A program made the position numbers and the translations under genes. A model generated the notes under the pieces. It was not told the DNA's origin and made no database searches. It saw only the letters and a list, made by a program, of their open reading frames with translations. From the NCBI GenBank assembly GCA_004835665.1, contig RBKR01000014.1:1054001-1118000 (forward strand): DNA of 64,000 bases, written 5' to 3'. Below, one piece after another: positions 52,601 to 63,395 of this stretch (position 1 is its first letter; each line of letters begins with the position of its first letter). This DNA comes from Phoma sp. XZ068 (taxonomy: Eukaryota; Ascomycota; Dothideomycetes; Pleosporales; Didymellaceae).

Positions 52601-55600
52601 CGAAAACTCAACATCTTGTCACAAGATGTTAGCGATTCGCAGACAGGAAACCTTGCTCCGGTTCTTGCCCAGCTCGGCTATTGGCTTCGCTGGGAGGGCT
52701 GGGGTTGGCAGAAAGGAGGATTCTATGACCTTGGGGGTGCGTCCAATGACCACTGGACGTATGACGAATCTGCTTTGAGTTCCAGGGTACGGTTGCATGC
52801 ACGTCCATCGGATGCACCGCCACCGTCAGTACTGGACTGGCTCACTACTGTTGTCGGCCCTCAACGCTATGCTCCGTTCCCAACACTGGCCATGCTGATC
52901 CGCAAATCGAAGGCGTCTCCTCATTCTTCGATCAATATTGACGAGATCATTACAGATGTGACTCCAAGGACTATGGCCTTGCATGGATTCTTCCGGGATA
53001 TCGATCCAACATCTAGTCCGAGGAAAGTGGTGGAGCTCATCGAGACCTGCGGGATCAGCACAGATACAATTGCCACTCTACCTGAAGCCGCAAAAGCACC
53101 ACTGATGGAAGCCATCACTAGATGTCAGGCAAACCCGCCTACCACTTGGTCAAGCTCTCTACTCAAACTCGTACAACGTGAGGATCTCGACATGAGCTCG
53201 ACTTCAAGTGGTGACTTTGTCCATGATGTCCACCTAAATCCCATCTATACAACCGCACCAACACGCGACGTTCACACAATCTGCCAGAGTGCGGATCGAC
53301 CAGAGCCAGTTCAGTCCACAGCTGAGGTTGATCGTCACTACATCACCAGGCTGATCTTCCGTGAAGACAGACGGTTCATGGAAGCACATACACTCTTAGA
53401 GCCTTTGAGGCAGACGGTTGCTGAGTATCGTGCCGACAGCAGATCTGACGAGGCGGCGATACTAGAAGGGCAGAAGATCATGATGCAATGGGTCATGATC
53501 CGTACCTTCTCGCTGCCAGTCGGTAGCTCCATGATTAAATTCAGCAGCAAGAAGCCATTGCTTACCGAGAAGTATCCCCTGTATGGTTTTTCAACATCTT
53601 GTTTGATGAAACCGATGGGTAATGTCGTCACTGCCGAGCGTCAAAACTATTCGGAAGAGAAGTACTTCTGGGCTTTCTTCAACGCTGGAGCTGCTGCTGG
53701 TCTGAGTATTTCTCGGGATGCTCAGGGTATCGATACCTCCTGGATTGTGTACAACAAGCCCGCTGAATTGACCAACAAGCATGCGGGTCTTCTGCTCGGT
53801 CTCGGCCTGAACGGGCACTTGCGGACAATCGCCAAGTGGTTGTCTTTCAAGTATTTAACACCAAAGCACACCATGACTTCAGTGGGTCTGCTCCTAGGCC
53901 TGTCTGCGTCTTTTATGGGGACCATGGACACATTAGTTACACGGTTGTTATCAGTCCATGTGACCAGGATGCTACCAGCAGGAGCAGCAGAGCTTAATCT
54001 CTCCCCTTACACTCAGACGACTGGTCTGATGGGCATCGGTTTGCTGTACTACAACACACAACACCGGCGAATGAGCGAGGTAATGCTCTCAGAGATCGAG
54101 CATGTCGAGGTGCCAGATCCGTCTGAACCTCCAGACTCTCTTCGTGACGAGGCGTATAGGTTGGCTGCTGGTTTCGCCCTAGGCTTCATCAACCTGGGCA
54201 AGGGCAGGGACCTGGGCGGTCTGCGTGACATGCAAATCGTCCAGCGCTTGATGACTGTTGCGGTAGCTCCAAAGTCAGTCAACGTCGTTCATATTCTCGA
54301 CCAAGCGACTGCTGGAGCAGTAATAGCCGTTGCGCTGATCTACATGAAAACACACGACCGCATGGTCGCCAGTAAGATTGATATACCAGACACACTGCCA
54401 CAGTTCGACTATGTCCGACCAGACATTTTCCTCCTTCGCACTCTGGCAAAACACATCATCATGTGGGACAATATCGAAGTGAGCGATGACTGGATGATCA
54501 AGAATCTCCCGGTAGATTACCAGGAAGACTTTGACCTCAAAAATATCAACAAGCTACGCAGCGAGCAGATGCCTTTCTACAACATCGTCGCAGGCCTTTT
54601 ATGGAGTATTTCCCTGAAGCACGCAGGCACAGGCGATATACAGGTCCGAGACTTCCTCATCAAATACCTCGACCAATTCATGCGCATCGCCAAGTTGACC
54701 TCCATCCGCTACGACTCGCGTCTGGCCCGCAACACAGTCCGCAACTGTCAGGACCTCATCGCGCTGTCTGCTGCCACTGTCATGGCAGGTACAGGTGACC
54801 TCGAAGTCTTCCGTCGTCTGCGCGCTCTGCACGGCCGCATCGGCCCTGACACACCATACGGTAGTCACCTTGCGGCTCATATGGCCTTTGGCGCACTCTT
54901 CATCGCCGGCGGCACGCAGACTTTTAGCAGAAGCAACAAGGCTATCGCAAGTCTCATCTGTGCTTTCTACCCGCTCTTCCCCTCAGACGTCCAAGACAGC
55001 CGCGCACATCTGCAGGCATTCCGCCACTTCTGGGTGCTGGCCGCCGAGCCGAGATGTCTCGTTGTCCGCGACGTAGACACAGGACGTGCAATCAGCATGC
55101 CTATCACCGTCCACTTCCGAAACGACTCACAGCCACCAAAGAACTTAGTGGCACCCTGCCTACTCCCCGAAGTCAAGGAAGTAAGCCGCATCGAAACCAC
55201 AGATGGAAACTACTGGCCCACTACTCTCGACTTTGTCAACAACGCATCCCACCTTCACGCCTTCCAGCGCAACCAAACACTCCACGTCAGACGCAGGAGT
55301 GCTAGGGATACATACTCCACATCCTTCTCCGCCACCCTCGTTGCACTCAACGAAGCACAGTCCTCGCGCACTTCGCATCTCCTGTTCCACTGGATCTTCA
55401 GCCTACCTGCCATCTCCGCCTTCGTGGGGACTAGCGACGCTGCGCTTGTTCTTCCCGTTGATCCACACTCCAAGACGATGCTCGATCCAAGGAACACGGT
55501 TGTCGAGTCTCGATTGGTGCTGGGGAGGCTGGGGAGGAGCTGGAAGATCGATGAGCTGAGAGAGCTTAGGGGTGTGTTCGAATGGGCAGAGATGGAGAGT

Positions 55601-55696
55601 AGGAAGGATGGAAGGTTGAGGTGGTTGGGGAGGGAAGTTGTTGAGAGGTTGAGGGCGGGGGTGCTGGAGAGGGGACGGAAGATTGGAGGAGGGTAG
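49592..55696 (+). CDS. APC1: anaphase-promoting complex subunit 1 (Apc1/BimE)
   Basis: A single exon of 2034 aa from the ATG at 49592 (MASLRSIGVHKPAALQYLVAE). The N-terminal part holds the WD-like region seen in fungal Apc1 (YHVVWSRGGIVRKVFNFE) with a long disordered Ser/Arg-rich insert. The middle and C-terminal parts (KHAGLLLGLGLNGHLRTIAKW, STASVGLLLGLSASFMG-like repeats, TTGLMGIGLLYYNTQHRR, AAGFALGFINLGKGRDLGGL) are the proteasome/cyclosome PC repeats that give Apc1 its scaffold, followed by the C-terminal LVALNEAQ...HLLFHWIFS domain. Apc1 is the largest platform subunit of the APC/C ubiquitin ligase controlling mitotic exit. The 3' end converges on UTP22 with 196 bp between stops. Confidence 0.93.
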   Translation: MASLRSIGVHKPAALQYLVAESILSEDCTERDYVWDTYADENPEGPTDEVVTTEYHVVWSRGGIVRKVFNFEIEKEKVIQALLTWFPLEEPSGARAHGLGRFTENSSHEQSRTFLTQGTQPATDPRTAAEDAANVVETRARALVVFLRSQAHVFFLSGTTHIVNLPFEVDRAFPAARGVVVQRKIAPLIHAPSSPQVPMAPPNSFLTNNQSFLSQTLSQSFTQAHRRNTSSIATTRGNKVQQNGSALFLDDLIKSSAAPNTEGLPRLFSFTDPLSELGLIVNVLAGGERSSMLLKHGEDNRRLEAIDKAEEILYVSPQNEVMFDRSGSDKPLLLVVTANYETNVFTIWWAAYLEPKSISASRKQHAPVPLSKSRRRSSHGATSTGTGATTPAIRGGDRLRESFGGAPRSKPPVPSFKDVSQTRGRLTDQAVDDALASQLNPDFNIDRLPKESRRVSSLLSRAELSTSFDKSAFQDLATQRTSLGGSFGASQRSRRSLGNDRTSFGYSQSRNRASTPGSIASRMSFGGADIDDTFDDTMEESQYDLMEDYDEVDNLFSPPEAGAESQPTDGLRKELVMEAIGEIPATQYLIPGVFALSNPTTTAQNSERPKVLTLNAPFNSATLHERKLYLYISHPSLSAPLECEIAVTRKRLKVPASTLRLQPSSDVNRYACLPKLVTTKQLGHATDLIKVRAGHVERVVLLNTSTTATPSLSLTAGWGTHLPADINIGPLKLFDPYAILEDGQRASAGFKRTINPKRPLRQLMSPGQAGQVEIIDADGRRHRMEIGLAPVDGSVREYFRVITAILPNYAGDFLLQVWWNIRRTLPIDTVNNLNGDWVAFVSTIFTLVVPFLDEKSKKANSRSKSQQRRSSGRPSSLAKPDEVIDDEDSAWHLMCDRQSSRLQSKSWASSPWGWALKADSTASWMAPPSRRTSGHRPISIAQQLRTKQNLIPDCIDIARQFCQTPVGKAANDHWRQMSPSEKQDLRISSLSEILVSLHLHCEERKLNILSQDVSDSQTGNLAPVLAQLGYWLRWEGWGWQKGGFYDLGGASNDHWTYDESALSSRVRLHARPSDAPPPSVLDWLTTVVGPQRYAPFPTLAMLIRKSKASPHSSINIDEIITDVTPRTMALHGFFRDIDPTSSPRKVVELIETCGISTDTIATLPEAAKAPLMEAITRCQANPPTTWSSSLLKLVQREDLDMSSTSSGDFVHDVHLNPIYTTAPTRDVHTICQSADRPEPVQSTAEVDRHYITRLIFREDRRFMEAHTLLEPLRQTVAEYRADSRSDEAAILEGQKIMMQWVMIRTFSLPVGSSMIKFSSKKPLLTEKYPLYGFSTSCLMKPMGNVVTAERQNYSEEKYFWAFFNAGAAAGLSISRDAQGIDTSWIVYNKPAELTNKHAGLLLGLGLNGHLRTIAKWLSFKYLTPKHTMTSVGLLLGLSASFMGTMDTLVTRLLSVHVTRMLPAGAAELNLSPYTQTTGLMGIGLLYYNTQHRRMSEVMLSEIEHVEVPDPSEPPDSLRDEAYRLAAGFALGFINLGKGRDLGGLRDMQIVQRLMTVAVAPKSVNVVHILDQATAGAVIAVALIYMKTHDRMVASKIDIPDTLPQFDYVRPDIFLLRTLAKHIIMWDNIEVSDDWMIKNLPVDYQEDFDLKNINKLRSEQMPFYNIVAGLLWSISLKHAGTGDIQVRDFLIKYLDQFMRIAKLTSIRYDSRLARNTVRNCQDLIALSAATVMAGTGDLEVFRRLRALHGRIGPDTPYGSHLAAHMAFGALFIAGGTQTFSRSNKAIASLICAFYPLFPSDVQDSRAHLQAFRHFWVLAAEPRCLVVRDVDTGRAISMPITVHFRNDSQPPKNLVAPCLLPEVKEVSRIETTDGNYWPTTLDFVNNASHLHAFQRNQTLHVRRRSARDTYSTSFSATLVALNEAQSSRTSHLLFHWIFSLPAISAFVGTSDAALVLPVDPHSKTMLDPRNTVVESRLVLGRLGRSWKIDELRELRGVFEWAEMESRKDGRLRWLGREVVERLRAGVLERGRKIGGG

Positions 55697-55892
55697 GATG
55701 AGGAATATGTGTGAGTAAGTGACAGGCTGAATCACACGCTGAATGACAAGTACATGTCTTCGAGCAGTAATTACGAGCGAAACGCAACGAGCACATCTTG
55801 AACAAATCTCAAACAAATCTTAAACGTCTATTGGTATCGTTTTGTACTCCAATATGCACGCCGCTATCCTAAGATATCACATCTTAGATCAA

Positions 55893-58800
55893 TTAGGCCT
55901 TGACTTCAACGCTTTTAATCAAGTCGCCACCCAGCCGCCTAATCTCATTCACAATCGCCTCCTTATTCACCCTAATCTCCACATCCTTGCCCTTCTCCTT
56001 GTCCTCCTCAGACACCTTGACCTTGACGGGCACACTGTTCCACCCCGGCTTAACCTTCCAGCTTCTCTGCCCGGTGGTCATCGGGTTCCACAGGCCGACG
56101 ATCTTATCCAGCGTCTCTGGGTCCCAGAACCACAGCACACTGTCGCCGTAGACATCGAGGAGGTCCTGTGCGAAGAGTGCAGGGAGGGGAGGAGTCGTGG
56201 CTTGGATGCGAGTTGCGTGTTGGATCTCGAGGTTCTTGAATTGTTGGTTTGAGATAGACTTGCGCTTCTTGGAGTGCGAGGGGGTGTGTTTGGAGGAGAT
56301 GGTGAGCGTGATGTCGTATTCGGCTATGCTCGCGGTGAAGAGAGACTCTGGGCTCATTTCAGCCCGGTCGTCGTCCTTTCCGCTGTTGATGTGGGCCAGC
56401 ATGCGCTCTTCGTTTGCGCGGACAGCTTGGGAAGCAGCTTTTGCCAGCGCTGTAAGGCGCGAGGCAACTACCTTTTCCGGCTTCGCTTTGTCTGTCCAGG
56501 TTGTGCCCTCTTCGTCGAGGTTGGTGGCTGCGAAGAGGATGACGCGGTTCATCGCCGGATCGATCCTGCGCCAGGCCTCAAAGCGGGTTTGCAGACGCTC
56601 GAGGTCGCTCGGCTTCATACCCTTTTGCGGCGCAGCGTCTTCGAGATCCGCGGGGTTGGCGGAGAAGGTAGAGCTGAAGTCGACGATGAGTGGCTCATGA
56701 CGCCAGTCCCAGCGCCCCAGCCAGGCGAGCGTGCGCAAGAATCCGGTAGTTGATGTTGAGGGGACGGCCCAGGGGTAGGGTTGCAGGAAGGTGCGGATGA
56801 CGAGGAGCTCAATGAGTTCAGGGGAGAAGTGAGGAGTGAGGAGGTGCGACGCGAACCAGCGTTTTGTAAGTCGAATGGAGGGTGAGAGGGCGGGAAATCG
56901 GGTGCAAAGAGTTTGGAGGACTTGGGAGTGAAGTGGTGATTGCACAAATTCGCGTTTGTAAAGGGCGAGGGACCCAGCTGCAGATTCGCGGGATTGAGCA
57001 TCGAGAGTCTTGTCTTTGAGTTGGCGCTCGAATAGCGTAACTTCGCGGTCGTGGTAGATGCGGATGCGGAAAGTGAAGCCAGCAGCGGACGTGACGTCCA
57101 GGAAAGCTTGGTTTTGTGCTGGTTGTGAAGGGTTCTCCATGCCAACACGAGAAACATACTCTGACTCTGTGTCGGTCAGGAGGTCTGCAATACGTAGCAA
57201 AAATGCGATCTTGGTCCGCTGAATAGCACAGAGATCGTCAGGCCAGCGCCCAGAGCCTTCGAACTGAAGAACGACTGACGCAGGTGCATGTCCAGCGGTA
57301 GGTGGCTCCACAGACGCATAGCGAAGCTGTGCATCTGCAGCTCTGATCGAACGAAGTTGCAGCGGCAGATCTTCGAGAGCACGGATGTCTTTCTCCATTG
57401 TGGCAAAGGCATTCATGATTGGCAAGAATGGTGCCACACCAGAGGCGCCCTGAATACGCCCAACACTGATGAGGTGGGCGAAAGCATCGCCAGCGAATCT
57501 CAGCTCATCTGCAGCTTGCACAATCTTGTGTTGCTGGAGGATGTAGCGGACGATCTGCTCAATGACAGAGGCTGACGCCTCTTTGAGAGACCACACTACA
57601 CTTTCGGTGATACTGCCGTCCTTGAACCGTCTGAGCTCCGACTTCTCACCCCAGAACTTACGGAAAGTCGCCGCCTCTAGCTTTTTCTCTGCCGCTGGTC
57701 CGTGGTCAACTGTTCGGTTTGCGTTTGCTGGGTCGGTCGCAAAGTTGACAAGGATGCTCTTGCGCTGTTTCTCGTGAGGTCGTTTTGTGGTCATGGACCA
57801 GTTTTCTTGTCCTGGCATCACGAAAGATATCGATGTAACTCTATCGGTAAGTGCTCGGGTTAAGGTATCGTAGAGCTTTCGGCAAGCGGCATTGAGTTGC
57901 CGGTCGTAGTCTTCGCTCGCTGAGTCGAGACCAAGTGCTGAAAGAGGGATCTCGAGAGTAGCATCATACTTGAGCTTCAGAAGCTCCGTCTTCAGAATAA
58001 AAGTCGCGTCGAACTGATCAAAAACAGTGTCGCTCAGCATGTCCACAGTTGCTTTTGCCTCCTGGCGAAGGCAGGCGTAAGACCACTGTGTCATCTTGTA
58101 CAAGATGTTCTGGCCTCGAGGTCCATCGAAGAAGACCGGTGTCGAATCTCCCTTCGCGATGGTAATGTTGTGTGCGTGCAGAACAACGGCCTTCTTGCTC
58201 AGGTCATGACGGGCGAGAAACTGGAGAGTGGCCTTGAACAGTTGGTAGCTACTGTAGCCGGGGGACAATGGCTGCGCGCCAGTCGTCTGGTTCGGCTGCA
58301 ACAGGAGAGCTACAAGAGCCGCCCACTCGAAGTTACCAAAACCGCCCTTCCGTAGCTGACCCCCAAAACCACGCTGCTTGAGCCAAATGCGACCGAGAAT
58401 GCATGCATCCTTGAACGCATCAGCTTTGGTGGCTGTGGCATACAGCAGCTTGAGGTAGGCAGTAACGTTCGCATCTGACTGCAGGGTGCTGTTGTAGAAT
58501 GGCGTCGGTGCAAGTGTCTTGCCTGCAGCCTCCTCCTCGTCGCCGCCCTTGGGTCGGACAGCATTCGAGTTTGGCAGCAGCTTGTTCGGTGCAAATGTAT
58601 TCTCCGGCAGAGCGGGAATGATGTTGATCCTTGCCTTCGAACTCGAGAAATCGTCTGCATCGCCATTGCCGCTCGGTCGTACGACAATGATAGGCTGCAA
58701 TTGATTGCCGTGCCAGCTCTCGAATGTCAGCTCGAACTTGTGCTTCTTCGCCCCCTTGATGCCAGCGGCGAGACAGGCCAGGTAGTATGCGCGTTTGTAG

Positions 58801-59539
58801 AAGTAGCGGTGGTTGAGGTAGTCCTTATCCTGGAACAAAGACTTTGGCATAGTGACTACGAGGTCAATCGCCATGCCATCATCTGACTTCGTCGCAGTCT
58901 TCAGAGGGTAGCTGCCGGTTGCGTTGATGCTCGACGGTCGTTCATACTGCAGCTTGTACTTCACGTCTTTTGGCGGGCGAGGGCTGGGAAACGGTATCGC
59001 GATTCCGGCAGATTTGAGAGCCTTCTCAGCATCTGGGATCTAAATAGGGTTAGCGGAGCGTGGTTGAAGACTGGTTGACTACGAACCGGTAGAGCATCGC
59101 GACTGGGTATCGATTCGATAATTGTCTTCAATGTGCGCATTGCATTCTCCGCCGGTGCTTCTTTCTTGCCGTACTTTGGCTTGACCTGCTCCAAAAGCTC
59201 GTCGACCTGTAGCTTGAACATGTTCGACTTGAAGGACTCGGACGTATAGGCGCCCTCTTGAAGAGTCGCAGCAGGCCTCTTTGGCGCTTTCTGCGCGGGT
59301 GTGACCGATGCAGCTGGAGCAGCCTTCTTGTTCTTCTGTGCAACGCTCTCCTCTGCATCTTCATCGTCGCTCACATCTTCGCCTGCGGGCCCCTCCATCG
59401 AGACATCGCTGTCTGCGCCATCTGCCTCCTCTTCAACGTCCGAGCCTGCGCTATCGAGCTCGTTAAAATCAGCGAAGCTCCCCTCGCTCTCGTCCTCGGA
59501 CTGCTCGAGCTTTCTGCGTTTCGTGGCGGGCGGCGCCAT
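55893..59539 (-). CDS. UTP22: U3 snoRNP processome protein Utp22 (Nrap family)
   Basis: CDS is the complement of 55893..59039 and 59087..59539, 1199 aa, near the yeast length of 1237. The 47-bp intron (GTTCGT donor, GCTAACC branch, TTTAG acceptor) joins SRDALP to IPDAEKALKSAGIAIPFPSPRPPKDVKY. An acidic N-terminus (SDVEEEADGADSDVSMEG) is followed by the Nrap region: YERPSSINATGSYPLKT, DLVVTMPKSLFQDKDYLNHRYFYKRAYYLA, ARINIIPALPENTFAPNKLLPNSNAVR and GFGNFEWAALVALLLQ. This is the nucleotidyltransferase-like fold of Nrap proteins, which lacks catalytic activity in known members. In the 90S pre-ribosome it binds the UtpC/Rrp7 module for 18S rRNA processing in the nucleolus. It is divergent from PCMT. 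Confidence 0.93.
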
Positions 59540-59953
59540 TGTCGTGTTCGTGCGGTGTTTGCGGACTTGTGGTCGCGGAAATTTGCGCGAACTTTTTGGA
59601 GGAAGGACAGGGATGTTGCTCTTGTCTTATCGATAAGGGTTCCCCGGATTTAACTCGAGGTGACGTTAGGAGCTTGTCACCCATGCACCCCTCATTTCAC
59701 AGCTTACTGAAGATCATATAAGAAGCCTGTGGCGGTCGATGATATATTTGTTCCTATCTCTCATGCTCTGTATCCTTGTGTAGCAACTGCATACAGTCAA
59801 TACTCTATAGATTCACAGCCGAGCTATCACCTGACACTGTCCTACCAGGGACGCTCCTTCAAGCTGTTTGTCTCACACTCCCTCACACGTCGGCCGCTTG
59901 CTCCCTATCGAGCTCTTAGGCTACTCAACCTACAACACCCTAGAACCTTCACC
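59540..59953. other. 414-bp shared promoter, UTP22 / PCMT
   Basis: Head-to-head spacer with a TATA-like catataag stretch at about 59715-59722 on the + strand and a pyrimidine-rich run before the PCMT ATG. No gene is seen. Confidence 0.55.
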
Positions 59954-60695
59954 ATGGCTTGGAGATCCTCGGGCTCCTCGAACCAATCTCTCATCGAGAA
60001 CCTTGAGAGGAATGGGCTAATCGAGACCAAACGCGTGAAAGACGCCATGCTGCAGGTACTCCCCACGCTGATACTCGTATCTCGTCAGGGAAAGCGTCTT
60101 GTCTGAAACAAGACTGACACTCCATAAGGTCGACCGCGCACACTATGCTCCAAGAAACCCCTACGACGACAGGCCGCAGCCCATAGGTCACAGCGCCACC
60201 ATCTCCGCACCGCATATGCATGCAAACGCATGCGAGTCTTTACTGGACTATCTACAACCTGGCGCTAGCGTCCTCGACATTGGCTCGGGCTCAGGGTACC
60301 TCACGGCCGTACTAGCGAACCTGGTTGGGCCGAGTGGAAGGGTCGTGGGCATCGATCACATCCAGCCGCTCGTCGACATGGGGAAAACCAACATGGCGAA
60401 ATCAGAAGAAGGGAGGAAGATGCTAGAGTCCGGCCAGGTCAAGTTCGTCACAGGCGATGGCAGGAAAGGCTGGAAAGAGGATGCGCCGTACGATGCTATA
60501 CATGTTGGTGCTGCTGCGGCAGAGCACCACAAGGAGCTGACGGAGCAGCTGAAGGCCCCTGGTCGGCTGTTTGTACCTGTTTCTGACGGCTACAGTCAGT
60601 ACATCTACGTTATTAACAAGAAGGAGGATGGCAGTGTTAACCAGACCAAGCTGTATGGGGTACAGTATGTGCCGTTGACTGATGCGCCGAAGTGA
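59954..60695 (+). CDS. protein-L-isoaspartate O-methyltransferase
   Basis: Spliced CDS 59954..60055 and 60129..60695, 222 aa; the 73-bp phase-0 intron (GTACTC...CTGACAC...ATAAG) joins AMLQ to VDRAHYAPRNPYDDRPQPIGHSATISAPHMHA, the PCMT substrate-binding segment. The start is in the excellent context ACCATGG. SAM motif I is SVLDIGSGSGYLTAVLANLVGPSGRVVGIDH and the motif II/III region reads VKFVTGDGRKGW and APYDAIHVGAAAAEHHKELTEQLKAPGRLFVPVS. It repairs damaged proteins by methylating L-isoaspartyl residues that form from ageing Asn and Asp. It is cytosolic, with no signal peptide. Confidence 0.95.
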
Positions 60696-61151
60696 GGGTG
60701 AGGTCATGATATCGTGATACTGGGGAGTCGAATCAAGGTTCTTAACAGCACATGCCATCAATCAGTTTGGATGCACATGCTAGGGTTTGGAGAGCCAGAG
60801 ACGAAGAATTATGGTCAAGACTGCCACTTTGATAGCCTAATGAATACCTCGAACTCTGAAAACTATCTGCGATATCCTGCAGGATATCCATCGTCGATGC
60901 AACGAGGTCACCCTCGCAAACAGACTCAGTTCAGCTACTCCACAGCAGCCCTCAACATCCTCATGTAAACATCACCAAGAAAGCATCGAACGAGTAAAAA
61001 GGCAGGCACGAAGCACGCTCGCGTGCCTGCGCCGATCACACGTGAGATCTACCCACTAGCGCGCACATATTTCTCCACACCAACCCCCAAGCAAAAAACT
61101 TGAACGCCGATATCTCGACAACCGCAAGCGGGTTCAAGGCCAAAAAGATAA
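60696..61151. other. spacer between PCMT and tRNA-Lys
   Basis: It holds the PCMT 3' UTR; the oligo-A run at its end is the tRNA terminator on the minus strand. I see no gene. Confidence 0.55.
61142..61146 (-). terminator. Pol III terminator of tRNA-Lys
   Basis: Five As on the + strand (TTTTT on the tRNA strand), five bases beyond the 3' end of the tRNA. Confidence 0.8.
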
Positions 61152-61223
61152 GCCCGACGTGGGGCTCGAACCCACAACCTTGAGATTAAGAGTCTCACGC
61201 GCTACCGATTGTGCCAGCCGGGC
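61152..61223 (-). tRNA. tRNA-Lys (CTT anticodon), no intron
   Basis: The minus strand reads a complete 72-nt cloverleaf. The acceptor stem GCCCGGC pairs with GTCGGGC (one G-T wobble); the D-arm contains GGCACAATCGGTAGCGC (A box); the anticodon stem TGAGA/TCTCA encloses the loop CTCTTAA with anticodon CTT; the T-arm is GTGGGTTCGAGCCCCAC (B box). No intron after the anticodon. CCA is not encoded, as expected for eukaryotes. It decodes AAG. Confidence 0.97.
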
Positions 61224-61877
61224 TTGTTGTTGCTTGATGGAAGTTTGAAAGTTGGCAAGGTAAATATCACAGAAAAGTTGAGAAAGATGTGCTGTTCTTG
61301 ATGGTTGTATGTTCTGGTCGAGTTCAAGTACAGAATTTGGGTGGGTGATGAGGAGGTCTTTTTCGGAGTGGGGTAGCGGCAGAGGCTCGGTCAAATCGCC
61401 GGTTGCTAACTCGTCTGCAGGCTTGTTGGATGTCACCGAGGACCTCCCGTCCCGGGGGTCCGGATTGATGCGCTCGGTGATTACTGAAAGGAGGTTTACT
61501 CAAAGCTTGCGCTCAGTCGATCAGCAAATTTGCCTGTACGTAGGAGTGCAGCGTCTCCGAGGAATCCTGATAGCCTTCAGGCCTACTTGTTAGACACTCA
61601 AGACAGTGAATATCACGATCATGTCACAGCATTGATGTGTAGTGCAAGTCGAACATATTGTCGTTCATTCTGATCGTTGGTTAAGCATCGATCATAGCCA
61701 TAGAGGCTTCATTCTACATAAACAGGGAGTATCACACCATCATCCTACCATGAACCCAAATTTGCGTGAGATGTTGAATATTCGGTCCTATCCGATTCAC
61801 ATCCTTTTTGTTGAAAACGCCACCTTACGCCATGCATTACAAGATCACACATTACCCAAGTCTGCAAATGAGGAGAC
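61224..61877. other. spacer between tRNA-Lys and SHMT
   Basis: It holds the tRNA's 5' flank and the SHMT 3' UTR (transcribed leftward). I see no gene. Confidence 0.55.
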
Positions 61878-63395
61878 TTAGATGGGGAGGGGGAAGGTGA
61901 CAGCCCAGGCAGCAATCTCCTTCTTGAGGCTGTTGATCTCCTCAACCTCGCCAGAGGTGACCTTGGTCTTGAAGTCCTTGAGCTTGTTGGCCTCCTTGGG
62001 GAGGTCGGCCTGGATCTTCCTGCACATCTTGATGACGGTGTCAATGTAGTTGGCAATCTTCTTGAAGTCCTCCTCGCCGAGACCACGCGAGGTCATGGCA
62101 GGGGCACCGATACGGATACCCATGGGGGTAAGAGCGGACTTGTCACCGGGAGTGGTGTTCTTGTTGCAGGCAATGTTGACCTGCTCGAGAACGGCCTCGA
62201 CACGGGCACCATCAAGGTTCCACTGCTTCAGGTCGATCAGGACCATGTGGTTGTCGGTACCGTCAGTGACGAGCTTGAAGCCGAGCTCCTTGAAGGTGGT
62301 CTCGAGCTGCTTAGCGTTCTTGATGACCTGCTGCTGGTACAGCTTGAAGTCCTCAGTCTGAGCCTGCTTGAGGGCGACAGCGAGCGCAGTGATGGTGTGG
62401 TTGTGGGGTCCACCCTGGTGACCGGGGAAGACGGAAAAGTTGATGGGGCCCTCAAGATCGTAAAGGGTGTCCTTGCCAGTCTTAGCATCGGTCTTGCGGA
62501 CACCCTTGCGGAAGAAGATCATGGCACCACGGGGACCACGGAGCGACTTGTGGGTGGTGGTGGTGACAATGTCGCAGTAGGGGAACGGCGACTTGTTGAC
62601 ACCAGCGGCGACAAGACCGGAAATGTGGGCCATGTCCATCATGAGATAGCAGCCAACCTTGTCGGCGATCTCACGCATGCGGGCGTAGTCGATCTCACGG
62701 CAGTAGGCGGATGTACCGGCGACAAGAACCTTGGGGCGGTACATCAGGGCGTTCTGCTCGAGCTGGTCGTAGTCAATGATGCCAGTGTCGAGGTTGACGC
62801 GGTAAGGGAAGGTCTCGAAGTATGTGGAAACGGCGGAGATCTTCCTCTGGGGGGTCTGGTAGCCGTGGGACAAGTGACCGCCGTGGGGCAGGTCAAGACC
62901 CATGAGCCTGTCGTGGGGCCTCATAATGGCCTGGTAGACCTGGAGGTTGGCAGGAGAACCGGACAAGCACTGGACATTGACACCCCACTTCTCGTTGTCA
63001 AGACCGAAAGCCTCGAGGGCACGCTTCTGGCAGAGCAGCTCGATGGCGTCAATGTGCTCATTACCACCGTAGTAGCGGGCACCGGGGTAACCCTCGGAGT
63101 ACTTGTTCGACATGGGCGAACCAAGTGCGTCGAAAACGGCGCGGGATGTGACATTCTCGGAGGCGATGAGGAGGATAGACTCGCGCTGACGCTGGATCTC
63201 GCGTTCCTATACCATGTAAGAAGATGAATGGAAAATCGTATTGAAGCTATGCATACCATGATCTCAGCGACCTGCTGGTCAGTGTCCACCAGGGACTTCT
63301 CCATGAGCTGTCGTGAGTCAGTACCTGTCCATTGATCGTTCAGGTGCGGGGAAGCTTACGTCCTGGTGGGACTTGGGGAGCGCGTAGTTGGACAT
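61878..63395 (-). CDS. serine hydroxymethyltransferase, cytosolic form
   Basis: CDS is the complement of 61878..63206, 63257..63307 and 63360..63395; 471 aa with two short introns (50 and 52 bp), the usual length for cytosolic SHMT. The N-terminus MSNYALPKSHQDLMEKSLVDTDQQVAEIM carries no mitochondrial presequence. The PLP site is THKSLRGPRGAM; other hallmarks are ESILLIASENVTSRAV, SNKYSEGYPGARYYGGN, SGSPANLQVYQAIM, DMAHISGLVAAG and FPGHQGGPHNHTITALAVAL. It interconverts serine with glycine while moving a one-carbon unit to tetrahydrofolate. Optimal-looking codon choice, which also creates a long antisense open frame, suggests strong expression. Confidence 0.95.

Noticed and set aside
62247..63227. 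326-codon open frame on the + strand across SHMT
   Set aside because: Antisense shadow of SHMT codon bias; no domain, and the sense frame is unmistakable.
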